Shown: positions 28,565 to 37,949 of the stretch, in pieces
Numbering within the stretch: the stretch's first letter is position 1
Layout: every line of letters starts with the position of its first letter
Source: Gemmatimonadota bacterium
GTDB taxonomy: Bacteria > Gemmatimonadota > Gemmatimonadetes > Gemmatimonadales > GWC2-71-9
DNA length: 64,000 nucleotides
Direction of reading: 5' to 3'
Assembly: GCA_022563595.1 (NCBI GenBank)
Contig: JADFNB010000005.1
Coordinates: forward strand, 1-64,000
Made by a program: the position numbers and the translations under genes
The notes under the pieces: model-generated
Databases searched by the model: none
What the model saw: only the letters and a program-made list of their open reading frames with translations
What the model was told of the DNA's origin: nothing

Positions 28565-29836
28565 TCACCGGCCGGTTGGGCCGGAGATCTGGGTCGCGGT
28601 CAACGTCGCCGTGAGGATCACCTCCCCCTGGATGTCGGTGCCGACGAGCGACACGTCGAAGGGCGTGCCGCGGGCACTGCGGACACCGCGCATGACGAAG
28701 ACGGCCATGACGCCGAGCCTGGCCCGCGTGCGAAACTCGGCCGTGAACGCGTCGTCGTTGCCGGCCGCCCGGTCCGGGTCGCCGAACAGCCCGTCGGCGC
28801 TCCGGCGCACCTCGCCGCCGATCCAGTCACCGCGGACGAACGCCGAGAACACACCGGGTTGGAGATCGTCGAGGTAGAGCTCGAGCGTCACGTCGATGTC
28901 GGCCCCGCCAGCCCGTCCCTGCAAGCGATACACGCCTTCGCGCGGGTCGTCGACATCGGCGACAACGCGCAGCACGTAGGTACGCGTCTCGACGGATCCG
29001 AACACGCCGACACCGCCCTCGAGGTGGTTGATGAACCCGCGGCCGGTGAAAGGATCACTGCGGGAACGAATGAAGTCGTAGTAGTTGCTGTCGGTCACCG
29101 ACACGGACAACAGGTAGGCTCGGCCGGCCCGAAACACCGTCTCGCCTGAATCGCCCGCGAACGGGTTGATCAGGTTGCCGGCGAGCGCGACGCCCAACGT
29201 GTCGGTGAAGAAGAACACGGCTATCTCGTCCTCTCGATCCTCCGGCCGCACATCCTGCTGGTCCTCGCGCCGCACCTCGATCTGGAGCGCCCGCGCGAGG
29301 ATCGGCTCGACGGCGATGCGGAGCGTATCGCGCTCGCGATGCAGCTCCAGTTCCTGGAACTCGAACTCGGCCGAATCGCCACCGACCAGCACCGATACGG
29401 CCTCCGCTCCCGGAACACGCGTGGTCCCCGTCACGATCCGACCGTCCGGCGTCTCCACCCTGAGTCGCACCCGGTCGCCGGCCCGAAGCGGGCAGAGCGA
29501 CGCGGTCGTGTACATACCGCTCGTGTCGCTGCGCGGCGACAGCGGTACGGTCGTTCCCGGACAGGTGCTGGGATCGAGGTGCATCATCGTCACCGTGGCG
29601 CCCGATACCGGCAGGCCCGGCTCGGCCGGCGGGAGCAGGACGCCGGAATGGCCCGGCACCTGCACACCTGTAAGTGCCCGTTCCACGATCACGAACTGGA
29701 TCGGCCGCGTGGTGTTCAGCACGGATTGCACGATGACCGTCGGCTCGCCTGAGGGAACGGTCACCTCGGTCAGCTCGCACCCGAGAAGCGGCGGCAGAAC
29801 CAGCGGCGACAGGAGACACAGGCGGCGGGCGGTCAT
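28565..29836 (-). CDS. DUF4249-like lipoprotein, partner of the TonB receptor
   Basis: This 423-residue protein has a lipoprotein signal peptide ending in the lipobox LLGC at residues 17-20, a short linker, and then a beta-rich body beginning VTVPSGEPTVIVQSVLN. That opening and the placement directly after a TonB-dependent receptor are those of DUF4249 proteins. These are thought to be surface or periplasmic lipoproteins working with the receptor. Its ATG overlaps the receptor stop by one base (TGATG), so the two are translationally coupled. The ligand is unknown. Confidence 0.75.
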   Translation of the reverse strand: MTARRLCLLSPLVLPPLLGCELTEVTVPSGEPTVIVQSVLNTTRPIQFVIVERALTGVQVPGHSGVLLPPAEPGLPVSGATVTMMHLDPSTCPGTTVPLSPRSDTSGMYTTASLCPLRAGDRVRLRVETPDGRIVTGTTRVPGAEAVSVLVGGDSAEFEFQELELHRERDTLRIAVEPILARALQIEVRREDQQDVRPEDREDEIAVFFFTDTLGVALAGNLINPFAGDSGETVFRAGRAYLLSVSVTDSNYYDFIRSRSDPFTGRGFINHLEGGVGVFGSVETRTYVLRVVADVDDPREGVYRLQGRAGGADIDVTLELYLDDLQPGVFSAFVRGDWIGGEVRRSADGLFGDPDRAAGNDDAFTAEFRTRARLGVMAVFVMRGVRSARGTPFDVSLVGTDIQGEVILTATLTATQISGPTGR

Positions 29837-32118
29837 CAGAATGTGAACTCGATCCCGAAGGTGGGTAGAATCGGGAGCTGCGAGATACCCGTGCGCGTAG
29901 CGGGCGAGTCCTGATAATCGAAGAAGTAGAGGAACACGTTCTTGCGGTTATAGATGTTCGCGACCTGGAGATACGGTTCCCAGCGAACTCCCCACTTATC
30001 GAAATCCCAATGTAATCTCACGTCGAGCCTGGAATAGGTCGGAAAGCGCTCGCCGTTGATCCGGGTGCTGATCGGCTCACGCTCGGTAGCCTCGAACGCA
30101 TGGCCGGTGGCGCTGTAGCGCCGGTGCTCCCACTCGCCGGTGAACCCCGTGTAGGGGAGCGGCGAGCCGAATCCCCATCGCACGCCCATGTCGCTGCCCA
30201 GCGGTCCCGGCATCAACATCACCACGTTCAGGGAATGACGCCGGTCGTGGGCGGGCGGGAACTCGACACCCAGCGCGCGGCGGACCGTCTTCACGAACCC
30301 GTAGGCGATCCAACCTCGCACGGTCCCGAAGTGCCGGCGGAGCAACAGATCCAGACCCCAGGCATATCCGTCGACGGGAATGAACTCGTCGCCCTCCAGG
30401 CGCAGGTCCTGCGCCCGGTTGGGGGTCACGAGGTTGCGAAACGTCTTGCCGTAGCCTTCGACGGAGAGTTGGACGTCGCGCCCGAACCACTGCTCGTAAC
30501 CCAGGACCGCGTGATCGGACCGCGCCACGGGAATGTGCTCGTCGGCCCCGATCCAGAACTCGAAGATCGTGATCGGCAGCTCCTGGTCGCGGATCGAGTG
30601 GATCGCCTGGTAGTACCGGCCGACGGACACCGAGACGGCGCGTGTCGCTCCCAGGAACCGCTTGACGGTTAGCCGCGGCGAGAGGGCGGTGAAGCCGGCA
30701 CCCGCGACGTGCTCGCCCCGCAGGCCGGCACGCAGGAGGAGTCCGTCACCTGCCGCCCACCGATCGTCGATGAACGCCGACCAAACCACCGGTCGATACT
30801 GCGCCACGAAGAAGGTGGTCTCCAGTGTCGGGCTCGAGATCCGGTAGTTCATCGTATAACGCTCGACCCCGGCGCCGAGCCGTACGTCGTGCACGGCATG
30901 CGGGTGTGGCGTGTAGACACTCTGAAGCGAGATCACCCGCGCGTCGTTGTCGAACCGCACGAGATTGGGGAGCAGGCCGAGTGTGGTGGAGAAGTCGCTG
31001 TACGCGACGCGATGCTCGAGCGTGCCCGTCCGACCGGTCGGCTGTCGCCACGTGAGCCCTATGAGCCGGTTCCCCCAGTCGAAGGCGAGGTTGACCGGAT
31101 CGCGGCCGGGCGCCGCCTTCACGAGTTGGAAGTCGAGCACGTCGCGTCCCCAATACGCCGTGGCCGCGACCGACCCGCGCGACCCGTATGGGTACCGCAC
31201 CTTCCCCAGCAGATCCGCGAAGTAGTAGGGCAGGACCTCGGAGCTGAAGGCGCTCACGACCGCGTCGGCGTAGGTGCGGCGTCCGCTCACCAGAAAGGTC
31301 GCCCCGCCGATCGGGCCCTCCGCTAGGAGCTTGCTCGAGAGGAGCGATACCTGGCCGCGCATCCTCGTCTCTCCCGGCGTTCCCGATCGCAGGGTGATGT
31401 CCAACACGCTGCTCAACCGGCCGCTGTAACCGGCCGGGAATCCGCCGGTCAGGAAATCGGCCCGGTCGATGGCGTTCGCATCGAACGTGCTGAACAGTCC
31501 CGCGAGGTGTGACGGATTGAAGATGGTGACGCCGTCGAGTTGAATGAGGTTCTGGTCGCTCTCTCCACCACGCACGTTGTATCCGATCGTGTAGTCGTTC
31601 TTCACGACCAAACCCGGCAGCAACTGCACGACGCGCAGCACGTCGGCCTCTAGCAGTCCGGGTGTCGACGTGATATCCGCCCGTTCGAGCGTCACCGTAC
31701 TGGTCTGCGCGACGGTCTCGAACCGCTCCAACGCCACCGACCGTTCGCCGACCACCACGACCGGTGCCAGGGTGACGGCCCGTGCGCGGACGTACACGGT
31801 CAGGGTATCGCGCTCCGCAGCCAGGACGACGGTATCGGCGGCGATCCCGAGCCTGCGCACGGCGATCTGGAGCCGGCCTCCCGGTGCGCCGCGAATGACG
31901 AAGCGTCCGGAGTCGTCGGTCAGCGTGGCGAGCCCGGTTCGTACGATCGCCACCAACACGGACGCGAGCGGAACGCTGTCCTCGACGGCCCGTACCTGTC
32001 CGCGTACCGCCCGTTCCTGCTGCGCGGCGGCGGGCGTAACACAGAGCGCACACCCGAGGCCTGCGAGCGCGGCGGCCTTCTTGAGGGTCACAGCGTAATG
32101 TACATTTCCTCTTCTCAA
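29836..32118 (-). CDS. TonB-dependent outer-membrane receptor with carboxypeptidase-regulatory-like domain
   Basis: This 760-residue protein has a signal peptide ending near AAAQQ. A CarboxypepD_reg-like Ig domain follows at about 35-120 (VRGQVRAVEDSVPLASV), then a plug domain at about 130-235 with GYNVRGGESDQNLIQLDGV, and a 22-strand-type barrel to the C-terminal aromatic residue (FTF). It is an energy-driven importer, and the plug sequence resembles the SusC-like/siderophore-type receptors of Bacteroidota and Gemmatimonadota. The substrate cannot be told. It is followed immediately by the DUF4249-like lipoprotein gene and is divergent from the zinc-ribbon gene. Confidence 0.9.
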   Translation of the reverse strand: MRRGNVHYAVTLKKAAALAGLGCALCVTPAAAQQERAVRGQVRAVEDSVPLASVLVAIVRTGLATLTDDSGRFVIRGAPGGRLQIAVRRLGIAADTVVLAAERDTLTVYVRARAVTLAPVVVVGERSVALERFETVAQTSTVTLERADITSTPGLLEADVLRVVQLLPGLVVKNDYTIGYNVRGGESDQNLIQLDGVTIFNPSHLAGLFSTFDANAIDRADFLTGGFPAGYSGRLSSVLDITLRSGTPGETRMRGQVSLLSSKLLAEGPIGGATFLVSGRRTYADAVVSAFSSEVLPYYFADLLGKVRYPYGSRGSVAATAYWGRDVLDFQLVKAAPGRDPVNLAFDWGNRLIGLTWRQPTGRTGTLEHRVAYSDFSTTLGLLPNLVRFDNDARVISLQSVYTPHPHAVHDVRLGAGVERYTMNYRISSPTLETTFFVAQYRPVVWSAFIDDRWAAGDGLLLRAGLRGEHVAGAGFTALSPRLTVKRFLGATRAVSVSVGRYYQAIHSIRDQELPITIFEFWIGADEHIPVARSDHAVLGYEQWFGRDVQLSVEGYGKTFRNLVTPNRAQDLRLEGDEFIPVDGYAWGLDLLLRRHFGTVRGWIAYGFVKTVRRALGVEFPPAHDRRHSLNVVMLMPGPLGSDMGVRWGFGSPLPYTGFTGEWEHRRYSATGHAFEATEREPISTRINGERFPTYSRLDVRLHWDFDKWGVRWEPYLQVANIYNRKNVFLYFFDYQDSPATRTGISQLPILPTFGIEFTF

Positions 32119-32142
32119 AGCGGCTTCCGTGGAGCCTACACC

Positions 32143-32889
32143 GTGAAATGCCCGTCGTGTGGCGCCAACGCCAGTGGGAAGTTCTGCAGCAACTGCGGCG
32201 CGAACCTAGGTGGCAACGCCTGTTCGTCGTGCGGCGCCTCTCTGAGCGCCGGCGCCAAGTTCTGCCATGCGTGCGGAGCACCGGCGGCCGGTGGTGCGGT
32301 GCGGGAGCGGTCAGGCAGCATGCCATGGGTGGTAGCGGGCGGCGCGGTCGTGGCTTTGCTCGTCGTGTTGGCGATCACGCGGCTCGGCCCCGCAGGAGGC
32401 GGCCGGCCGGCAGCGGGCCCGCCGCCCGTCGGCGGGGGACCGGCCATCGACATCAGCGCCATGACCCCGCGCGAGCGCGCAGATCGGCTGTTCAATCGCG
32501 TGGTCTCCTCGGCAGAACGGGGCCAGCTCGATACGGCGCGGTTCTTCACGCCGATGGCGCTCGCAGCGTACGCCATGCTGGGCCCGCTGGACGAGGATGC
32601 GCGCTATCACGTCGGCTTGATTCATCTGGTGAACGACGAATTCGATGCGACGCTAGCCCAGGCCGATTCGATCGCCGAAGTGGTGCTAGGTCATCTGTTG
32701 GCCGCAATCTTGCGCGCGCAGGTCGCGGAGAAACGCGGTGACGACGCGGCGCTCGCCCGCGCACGCCGGGCGTTCCTCGACAGCTGGCAGTCTGAGAGTA
32801 CCGCCAACCGGCCCGAGTACCAACAACATCAGGGCCTGATAGACCGGTTCCGTAACGAGATCATTGCACCAGATTCGCCCGGGTCCTGA
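32143..32889 (+). CDS. Zinc-ribbon membrane protein with TPR-like tail
   Basis: This is a 248-residue protein. The first 46 residues hold four CxxC knuckles (CPSC, CSNC, CSSC, CHAC), forming a double zinc ribbon. One transmembrane helix follows at about 60-82 (WVVAGGAVVALLVVLAI), then a Gly/Pro linker and an alpha-helical tail. The GTG at 32143 has GGAG 11 bases upstream and gives the family-like MKCPSCG start; an earlier in-frame ATG would overlap the divergent receptor gene. The tail probably sits in the periplasm. The role is unknown. Confidence 0.82.
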   Translation: MKCPSCGANASGKFCSNCGANLGGNACSSCGASLSAGAKFCHACGAPAAGGAVRERSGSMPWVVAGGAVVALLVVLAITRLGPAGGGRPAAGPPPVGGGPAIDISAMTPRERADRLFNRVVSSAERGQLDTARFFTPMALAAYAMLGPLDEDARYHVGLIHLVNDEFDATLAQADSIAEVVLGHLLAAILRAQVAEKRGDDAALARARRAFLDSWQSESTANRPEYQQHQGLIDRFRNEIIAPDSPGS

Positions 32890-32960
32890 GCACGCACGTT
32901 GCCAACGTCCTGCCGCCGGTTATCCTATCTGCTATACCGGCAACGAGGGGATGAGCCGTA

Positions 32961-34079
32961 GTGACGCCGCATAGCGAAGACACCGCCGAGTCCGCGCGCA
33001 TCCTCGTAGTGGATGACGAGGCGACGTTGCGGAACGCGCTCAGCCAGTATCTGGGGCACCGCGGGTTCGACGTGCATCAGGCGGAATCGGGTGAAGCAGC
33101 GCTGGAGCGGTTGAGAGACGGCGGGTTCTCACTCATGCTCCTCGACATGCACATGCCCGGCATGACCGGCCCGGACGTCGTGCCGGAGGCGTTGGACATC
33201 GATCCCGACCTGGCCATCCTGATGGTGACGGCGGCGGGTGACGCTACCACCGCCGCGATCTGCATGCAGCGTGGTGCCGTCGATTATCTCACCAAGCCGA
33301 TCGAGCTGAACGACCTCGGCGGCGCCATCGACCGCGCGCTGATCCGCCGGGACACCGTGCTCCAGGAGCGCGGCATCACGGACTGGCTCAAGCAGGAGGT
33401 GGTGCGGCAGACCGAGGAGATCCGGCACGAGCAGCAGAAGCACGAGCGGCTGACGGTGGCTACGCTGGAAGCGTTGATCAACGCGCTCGAAGCCAAGAAC
33501 GAGTTTCTCAGCGGCCACTCGGCGCGGGTCGCGGCTTACTCCGCCGGTGTGGCCACCGAGCTGGAGCTGTCCGACGACGAGATCGAGACCATCCGCGTTG
33601 CCGGCCGACTGCACGATCTGGGAAAGATCGGAATTCGCGAGGCGATACTCGACAAGAAAGGCCCGCTCACGCCGGAGGAGTACGCACACGTCAAACAACA
33701 CGTGGTCATCGGGGCGGAGATCCTCGCGCCCCTCGATCACCTCGGACCGATCGTGGGGTACGTCAAGCACCACCACGAACACTGGGACGGAAACGGCTAT
33801 CCCGACGGATTCGCCGGCGAAGACATTCCCTTGGGAGCCCGTATCATCTGCGCAGCCGAGATCTACGACGCCCTGACGACATCCCGACCGTACCAGGATC
33901 GTCTGGAACCCGACGACGCGATCGAACGCATGCGCGTGCTCTCCGGGTCGGTCGTCGATCCGACGGTCATGGAGGCGTTCGCCAATTCCGTCGTGCATCA
34001 CCGGCAGCTGGTGTTCTTGGAAGACGAGAACGAAACGCCGCGACCGTCAATACCAGGAACGGAGACGCCCGAGGCGTGA
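32961..34079 (+). CDS. Response regulator with HD-GYP c-di-GMP phosphodiesterase domain
   Basis: This is a 372-residue protein. A receiver covers 10-130, with the acceptor Asp in LMLLDMHMPG and Lys in YLTKPIE. A coiled helix follows, then an HD-GYP domain at about 165-355 with GRLHDLGKIG, the KQHVVIGAEIL histidine and the signature HHEHWDGNGYPDG. HD-GYP enzymes hydrolyse cyclic di-GMP to GMP, lowering this messenger and favouring motility. All signature residues are intact. It starts at GTG. No histidine kinase is adjacent. Its last 33 bases overlap the convergent pseudopilin gene. Confidence 0.93.
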   Translation: MTPHSEDTAESARILVVDDEATLRNALSQYLGHRGFDVHQAESGEAALERLRDGGFSLMLLDMHMPGMTGPDVVPEALDIDPDLAILMVTAAGDATTAAICMQRGAVDYLTKPIELNDLGGAIDRALIRRDTVLQERGITDWLKQEVVRQTEEIRHEQQKHERLTVATLEALINALEAKNEFLSGHSARVAAYSAGVATELELSDDEIETIRVAGRLHDLGKIGIREAILDKKGPLTPEEYAHVKQHVVIGAEILAPLDHLGPIVGYVKHHHEHWDGNGYPDGFAGEDIPLGARIICAAEIYDALTTSRPYQDRLEPDDAIERMRVLSGSVVDPTVMEAFANSVVHHRQLVFLEDENETPRPSIPGTETPEA

Positions 34080-34484
34080 CGTCGTGAGCGACTCTGCGGC
34101 TGCGCCACGACGCAACACGAGCTTCGTATTGGCGCCCGCGCGGCCGAGTCCGTTGGGATGGATCCGGATCTCGGAGCGCGACGCCGTAAGGCTCACACCC
34201 CGCCGTGCCGGCCCGGGGCGGGCCAGGAACACCGAGTCCGACACTCCTTCGAAGACCGCCACCAAGGAGTCGGCCGCGAACCGGAGGCGGACGCGCGTGC
34301 CCCGCACTATCGCCGAGTGCCGCGCCGAGTGGTAAAACGCCATGATCTCGAGCCTCGCCCGCCGCACGGCCAGCCGGTCTCTCCAGCCGGCCACCGACGG
34401 CACGAAAAGCGAGACGAGAATTGCAATCAGCGACATCCAGATCAGCAACTCCACCAGGGTCAGGCCTCGACGACGCATGGGCAC
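34047..34484 (-). CDS. GspH/FimT-like pseudopilin
   Basis: This 145-residue protein has the type IV prepilin signature near its start: basic MPMRRRG, then the cleavage site followed by LTLVELLIW with Glu at +5, and a hydrophobic helix continuing IAILVSLFVPSV. The rest is a small beta-rich head with basic C-terminus. Such minor pseudopilins initiate pilus or type II secretion fibres. No other pilin genes are adjacent, although a PilT-like ATPase gene is 8 kb away. Its 3' end overlaps the convergent HD-GYP gene by 33 bases. Confidence 0.85.
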   Translation of the reverse strand: MPMRRRGLTLVELLIWMSLIAILVSLFVPSVAGWRDRLAVRRARLEIMAFYHSARHSAIVRGTRVRLRFAADSLVAVFEGVSDSVFLARPGPARRGVSLTASRSEIRIHPNGLGRAGANTKLVLRRGAAAESLTTSRLGRLRSWY

Positions 34485-34581
34485 ATTCTGCTACGGACCG
34501 CTCCGCAACGGGGTACCGAAGTGACTTTGCGCGTGTCATGAGAACGCCGCAGCACTCGGCACGCCTCTTGCCGCTTGCACT

Positions 34582-35913
34582 GTGAGTGAGCATACTACGC
34601 TGATCCTCACGACTACTACTACAGTTCCCCTGAGGTACCCCGTGGGCCAGTCATTGCGCGGCATCACCGACCCCCCGCCCAGCCACCTACACGAAGCGTT
34701 CCTAGAGCGCGCGGCCGATCCGGAAAACGGGTCGGGAGGTCAGGCGCTGGGTGCGTTCCTGACGATGCGTCTCGTCGATCATTTCGCGGTCGACGGCCAC
34801 AGCCACCATGAGGCCCTCGAGTACCAGGCGCGCTCGACGGCGGACTTCCTCCGCAATCTCCACCCGCAGAACAGCGATGTCGCTCAACTGCGCGAGATCG
34901 CGCGGATAGCGCAGGCGGCGCTCGATTCGGGCAAACGGCGCCTGCTGTGGTCCCCGATGCTGGCCTACGCCTACTGGCTGGAACAGCAGCTACGCCTCGA
35001 GGAAGCACTCGACGTACTGGAGACGGCGCTGCGCCTCAGCGACGGTCGGGACGCGGAAGACGAATTGGCGGCGTTCTACCATCGCGGCCGCGTGCTCCGT
35101 AAGTCCAGCCGCTATGATGAGGCGACGGCGTCGTACACGGCGGCGGGCGAAGCGGCGATGCGGATGGGGAATAAACACATGGAGTTCCGCAGCCGGATCG
35201 GCAACGCCATCGTGCTGGAGAAAATCGGGAACCTGCCGGAGGCGGCGCAGGTGCTGGACAGCGTAATCGAGGAGGCCATCACTGCCAACGACTCCGACGC
35301 CGAAGCCCGGGCGCGCCACGACCTAGCGAACACGTTGATGATGATGAACCATCCCGCCAAGGCGATCCCGGTGGCGTACCGCGCCTATGAGCTGTACGAG
35401 CCGCAACAACAGCGGCTGCGGGCGCTCAGCGATCTCGGCATGGCGTTCAAGATGATGGGCGACCTTGCCGCGGCTGAGGATGCGTTCGGCATAGTGCTGG
35501 ACGCTGAGGTGTGCACCGTCGAGATCCGCATCAACGTCATGCTGGAGCTGCTCCATGTCGCCGCGCTCACCGGGAACCGCATGGGCTTCGCGCGGTGGCA
35601 GCGGGCGCTCTCCGAGCTGGAAGCACGGATGATCCCGGATGCCCGGACCGACTTCGATCTCAAGCTGGGGATCGGCTTCGCGGTGTTCGGGAATCGCAGC
35701 CGCGCCAGGCAGCTACTGGAAGCCGCGGTCGCGCGAGCCGAGGAGCACCACCTCAACGCCTACCTGTTCCAGGCCGAAGCGGAACTGAAGCGGCTCGACG
35801 AGGAGCCAGAGCTGGAACCGGATGAGGCGCCCACAGCACCGACCGCGGCACAAGACGAGGAGACACGGCAGGTCGCCGATCGTCTCCGCGCCTTGCGCGG
35901 CGGCGGCGGCTGA
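34582..35913 (+). CDS. TPR-repeat protein
   Basis: This 443-residue all-helical protein shows several tetratricopeptide repeats between about 110 and 400 (for example LEEALDVLETALRLSD, and YDEATASYTAAGEAAMRMGN). It has no signal peptide and ends in a Glu/Pro/Thr-rich tail. The GTG at 34582 opens the frame, but the first 15 residues (many Thr) look unnatural and a GTG further in is possible. TPR proteins act as scaffolds; the partner is unknown. The stop codon abuts a convergent small lipoprotein gene. Confidence 0.78.
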   Translation: MSEHTTLILTTTTTVPLRYPVGQSLRGITDPPPSHLHEAFLERAADPENGSGGQALGAFLTMRLVDHFAVDGHSHHEALEYQARSTADFLRNLHPQNSDVAQLREIARIAQAALDSGKRRLLWSPMLAYAYWLEQQLRLEEALDVLETALRLSDGRDAEDELAAFYHRGRVLRKSSRYDEATASYTAAGEAAMRMGNKHMEFRSRIGNAIVLEKIGNLPEAAQVLDSVIEEAITANDSDAEARARHDLANTLMMMNHPAKAIPVAYRAYELYEPQQQRLRALSDLGMAFKMMGDLAAAEDAFGIVLDAEVCTVEIRINVMLELLHVAALTGNRMGFARWQRALSELEARMIPDARTDFDLKLGIGFAVFGNRSRARQLLEAAVARAEEHHLNAYLFQAEAELKRLDEEPELEPDEAPTAPTAAQDEETRQVADRLRALRGGGG

Positions 35914-36048
35914 TCAGCAGTTCTCCGAGTGCTGGCCCTGACAGAGGACTCCGTCACCGCGCGGGGCGGTCAGATCGGCACACGCGGTGGAGCCGATGGC
36001 CACAGCGCAGACGAGGGCAACGAGAACGAGGCGGAGCTTGCGCGACAT
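35914..36048 (-). CDS. Small predicted lipoprotein, 44 residues
   Basis: This tiny gene opens MSRKLRLVLVALVCAVAIG and has a lipobox-like GSTAC at residues 19-23. It continues with about 20 mature residues containing two further Cys (VLCQGQ, ENC). A strong ribosome site (AGGGAGGT) lies 5 bases before the ATG at 36048, which is the main reason to believe it. It is convergent with the TPR gene, whose stop is the next base. After lipidation the mature peptide would be anchored in a membrane, with two Cys possibly forming a disulfide. I recognise no family. Confidence 0.62.
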   Translation of the reverse strand: MSRKLRLVLVALVCAVAIGSTACADLTAPRGDGVLCQGQHSENC

Positions 36049-36110
36049 GAGTACCTCCCTTGTAGGCGGTTGCCTTACAAGTGTTGGATGCTGGCACCAA
36101 TCTCAATAGT

Positions 36111-36146
36111 GCGTTTTTGGGACATCGACCGGCGTTTTGGGGACAT
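36111..36146 (+). promoter_or_regulatory. Direct repeat GCGTTTT(T/G)GGGACAT, likely operator of the AraC-type gene
   Basis: Two 15-bp copies (36111-36125 and 36132-36146) differ at one position and start 21 bases apart, two helical turns. The second ends 2 bases before the ATG of the AraC-type gene. Tandem direct repeats on one helix face are what AraC-family dimers bind, so autoregulation is likely. Confidence 0.55.
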
Positions 36147-36148
36147 TC

Positions 36149-36949
36149 ATGCTGGTTTTAGCCGCAGTCTCTGAAGAATTGGCCGCTCGGCTCCGTCGAG
36201 CGGCCGGAAAGCGGTTCGCGTTCCAGCCGGCGGTCAACTGGGAAGAAGCGCTCAACGCCATCCTCCGGCACCCTGTCGAAATGGCAGTTGTGGACCCCGG
36301 CATGGGGGGGCAACCGCGTGCCCGGGAGATCGAGCGCCTGAGGGTATTGTTTCCCTCGTTGCCGGTGCTGCTCTATACGCACCTCACGCCGGCGATCGCG
36401 GCAATCCTGCTTCAGCTCGGCGGCACCGGAATCCGCCAGATTCTGTTGGCCGGGCATGACGACCACCCTCAGCGATTGGGCGAGGCGCTCATCAGCGAGG
36501 GCACCCAAGCCGTATCCGAGCGGCTCATCGCCGCCATCAGCGATCTGCTCGCCGACTGGCCCGGAGAGCTGCGCTGGGCGATCGAGACCATGGTGCGGAA
36601 CCCCGCGAGCGTGCAGTCGGTGCAGCAGCTCGCCGAGCGGGCACGCATGGATCGGAGGACCTGTCTGCGCTGGTTCGCGCGTGCCGCGCTCCCACCGCCG
36701 AGCGTAATCCTGATGGTGTTCCGTGTGGTCTACGCGCATCGGCTGCTGCAAGACCCTGGCTACACGGTGGAGGACATAGCCGCCAGGCTCGGGTACGCGC
36801 AGACGCGCTCGTTCGCGCAGAACGTGAAGGAGGTATTCGGGATGACGCCCGGGGAGCTGCGGGTGCGGCTCTCGCCCGACGAGGCGTTGGGGATCATCCG
36901 CGAACGGTATTTCGGGCACGTCGACCGGAACCTGGTGGAGGCCTCGTGA
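36149..36949 (+). CDS. AraC-type transcriptional regulator with degenerate receiver-like N-terminus
   Basis: This is a 266-residue protein. The N-terminal roughly 120 residues follow receiver order but with VVDPGMGG where an acceptor aspartate region would be and no clear acidic pair, so it is a pseudo-receiver at best. The C-terminal third is an AraC helix-turn-helix pair (SVQQLAERARMDRRTCLRWF, then TVEDIAARLGYAQTRSFAQN). The ATG at 36149 is preferred over a TTG four codons earlier because the direct repeat lies just before it. Its stop overlaps the GTG of a receiver gene, opening a coupled four-gene operon. Confidence 0.82.
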   Translation: MLVLAAVSEELAARLRRAAGKRFAFQPAVNWEEALNAILRHPVEMAVVDPGMGGQPRAREIERLRVLFPSLPVLLYTHLTPAIAAILLQLGGTGIRQILLAGHDDHPQRLGEALISEGTQAVSERLIAAISDLLADWPGELRWAIETMVRNPASVQSVQQLAERARMDRRTCLRWFARAALPPPSVILMVFRVVYAHRLLQDPGYTVEDIAARLGYAQTRSFAQNVKEVFGMTPGELRVRLSPDEALGIIRERYFGHVDRNLVEAS

Positions 36950-37347
36950 CGGCCTACCGGGTGCTGGTCGTCGATGACACCGCGGCCGTGCGGCGATCGC
37001 TCGCGCGCTCGCTCGAACGCGCGGGGCATACGGTGCTCGCGGCCGCGAGCGGCGAGGAGGCGTGCGACCTGTTGGCAGAGATGCCGGTGGACGTCGTGCT
37101 GATGGATCTGCGGATGCCGACCATGTCGGGCCGCACACTGTTCCAGTTGATCCTCGCACAGTGGCCGGATGTCGCACGAAGGCTGGCCGTCATGTCGGGC
37201 GATCCCGATGCCGAGGATCATACCGGTTGGTTGGCGCTGCACAATCTCCCGGTACTCGCGAAGCCATTCACGCTCGACGAGGTTTTCGCGTTGGTGGAAA
37301 CGCTCGGCAAGAGGATGGACCCGCCCGTCCACGGGGTGCCCAGGTGA
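36946..37347 (+). CDS. Single-domain response regulator
   Basis: This is a 133-residue CheY-like receiver with LVVDDTAAVRRSLARSLE at the start, the acceptor Asp in VVLMDLRMPTMSG, the switch residue region in LAVMSGD and Lys in VLAKPF. It has no output domain. The GTG start overlaps the AraC-type gene by 4 bases, and its own stop overlaps the following MerR-type gene by 4 bases. It may relay to the AraC-type protein, whose own receiver is degenerate; this is inference. Confidence 0.9.
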   Translation: MTAYRVLVVDDTAAVRRSLARSLERAGHTVLAAASGEEACDLLAEMPVDVVLMDLRMPTMSGRTLFQLILAQWPDVARRLAVMSGDPDAEDHTGWLALHNLPVLAKPFTLDEVFALVETLGKRMDPPVHGVPR

Positions 37348-37949
37348 GCGTGGATCCGCTCGCCACACTGCGCGCGTATCGTCGACTCGCTCCCTGGAAC
37401 CTGCGGGATCTCGCGGCTACCGCTGCCGGCATTCTCGCGCGGGCGGCGGTCAGACCGCTCAACGCCACCGCGGCAGCCGAGCCGAGCGAGCGTACCATTC
37501 GCTACTACGTCACGCGCGGCCTCGTCTCACCGCCCGCCGGACGCGGCACGGCGGCCAGCTACTCGTACCGGCATCTGCTCCAGGTGCTCGGCATCAAGTT
37601 GCGCCAGATGGAGGGCGCGACGCTGGACGTGATCGCGCGCGAGATGGTGGAGGTGACGGGCGACGTGCTCGAACGGCGCGTAGCCGCCGCGCTCGGGGCG
37701 GGACTGATCGGCCCCGACAGTCTGCGCGTCGCCGGGGCCGGCAGGGCGTTCCAGGCCGAGCGCAGCGTTACCGAGACCGGCGTGCGGTCCGGGTACTGGC
37801 GGCGCCTTGCCATAGCGCCCGGCGCGGAGCTGCACCTCTCCGACAGCCACCCGCTGGCCGGCGATCGCGAGCGTGAGGCCAAGATCGCCGATGCGGTGCG
37901 GGCCGCGCTGGCCGCCCACCTACCAGCCTCTGACGGGAGTGCCCGATGA
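37344..37949 (+). CDS. MerR-family transcriptional regulator
   Basis: This is a 201-residue protein. After a 45-residue N-terminal segment comes a MerR-type winged helix (ERTIRYYVTRGLVSPPAGRG, then YRHLLQVLGIKLRQMEGATL). A C-terminal region of unknown role follows, without the Cys pattern of metal sensors. It starts at a GTG in an overlap with the receiver gene and ends in an ATGA overlap with lemA. The unusual N-terminal segment before the DNA-binding domain is not typical of MerR proteins, which normally start with the helix-turn-helix. Confidence 0.78.
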   Translation: MSVDPLATLRAYRRLAPWNLRDLAATAAGILARAAVRPLNATAAAEPSERTIRYYVTRGLVSPPAGRGTAASYSYRHLLQVLGIKLRQMEGATLDVIAREMVEVTGDVLERRVAAALGAGLIGPDSLRVAGAGRAFQAERSVTETGVRSGYWRRLAIAPGAELHLSDSHPLAGDREREAKIADAVRAALAAHLPASDGSAR

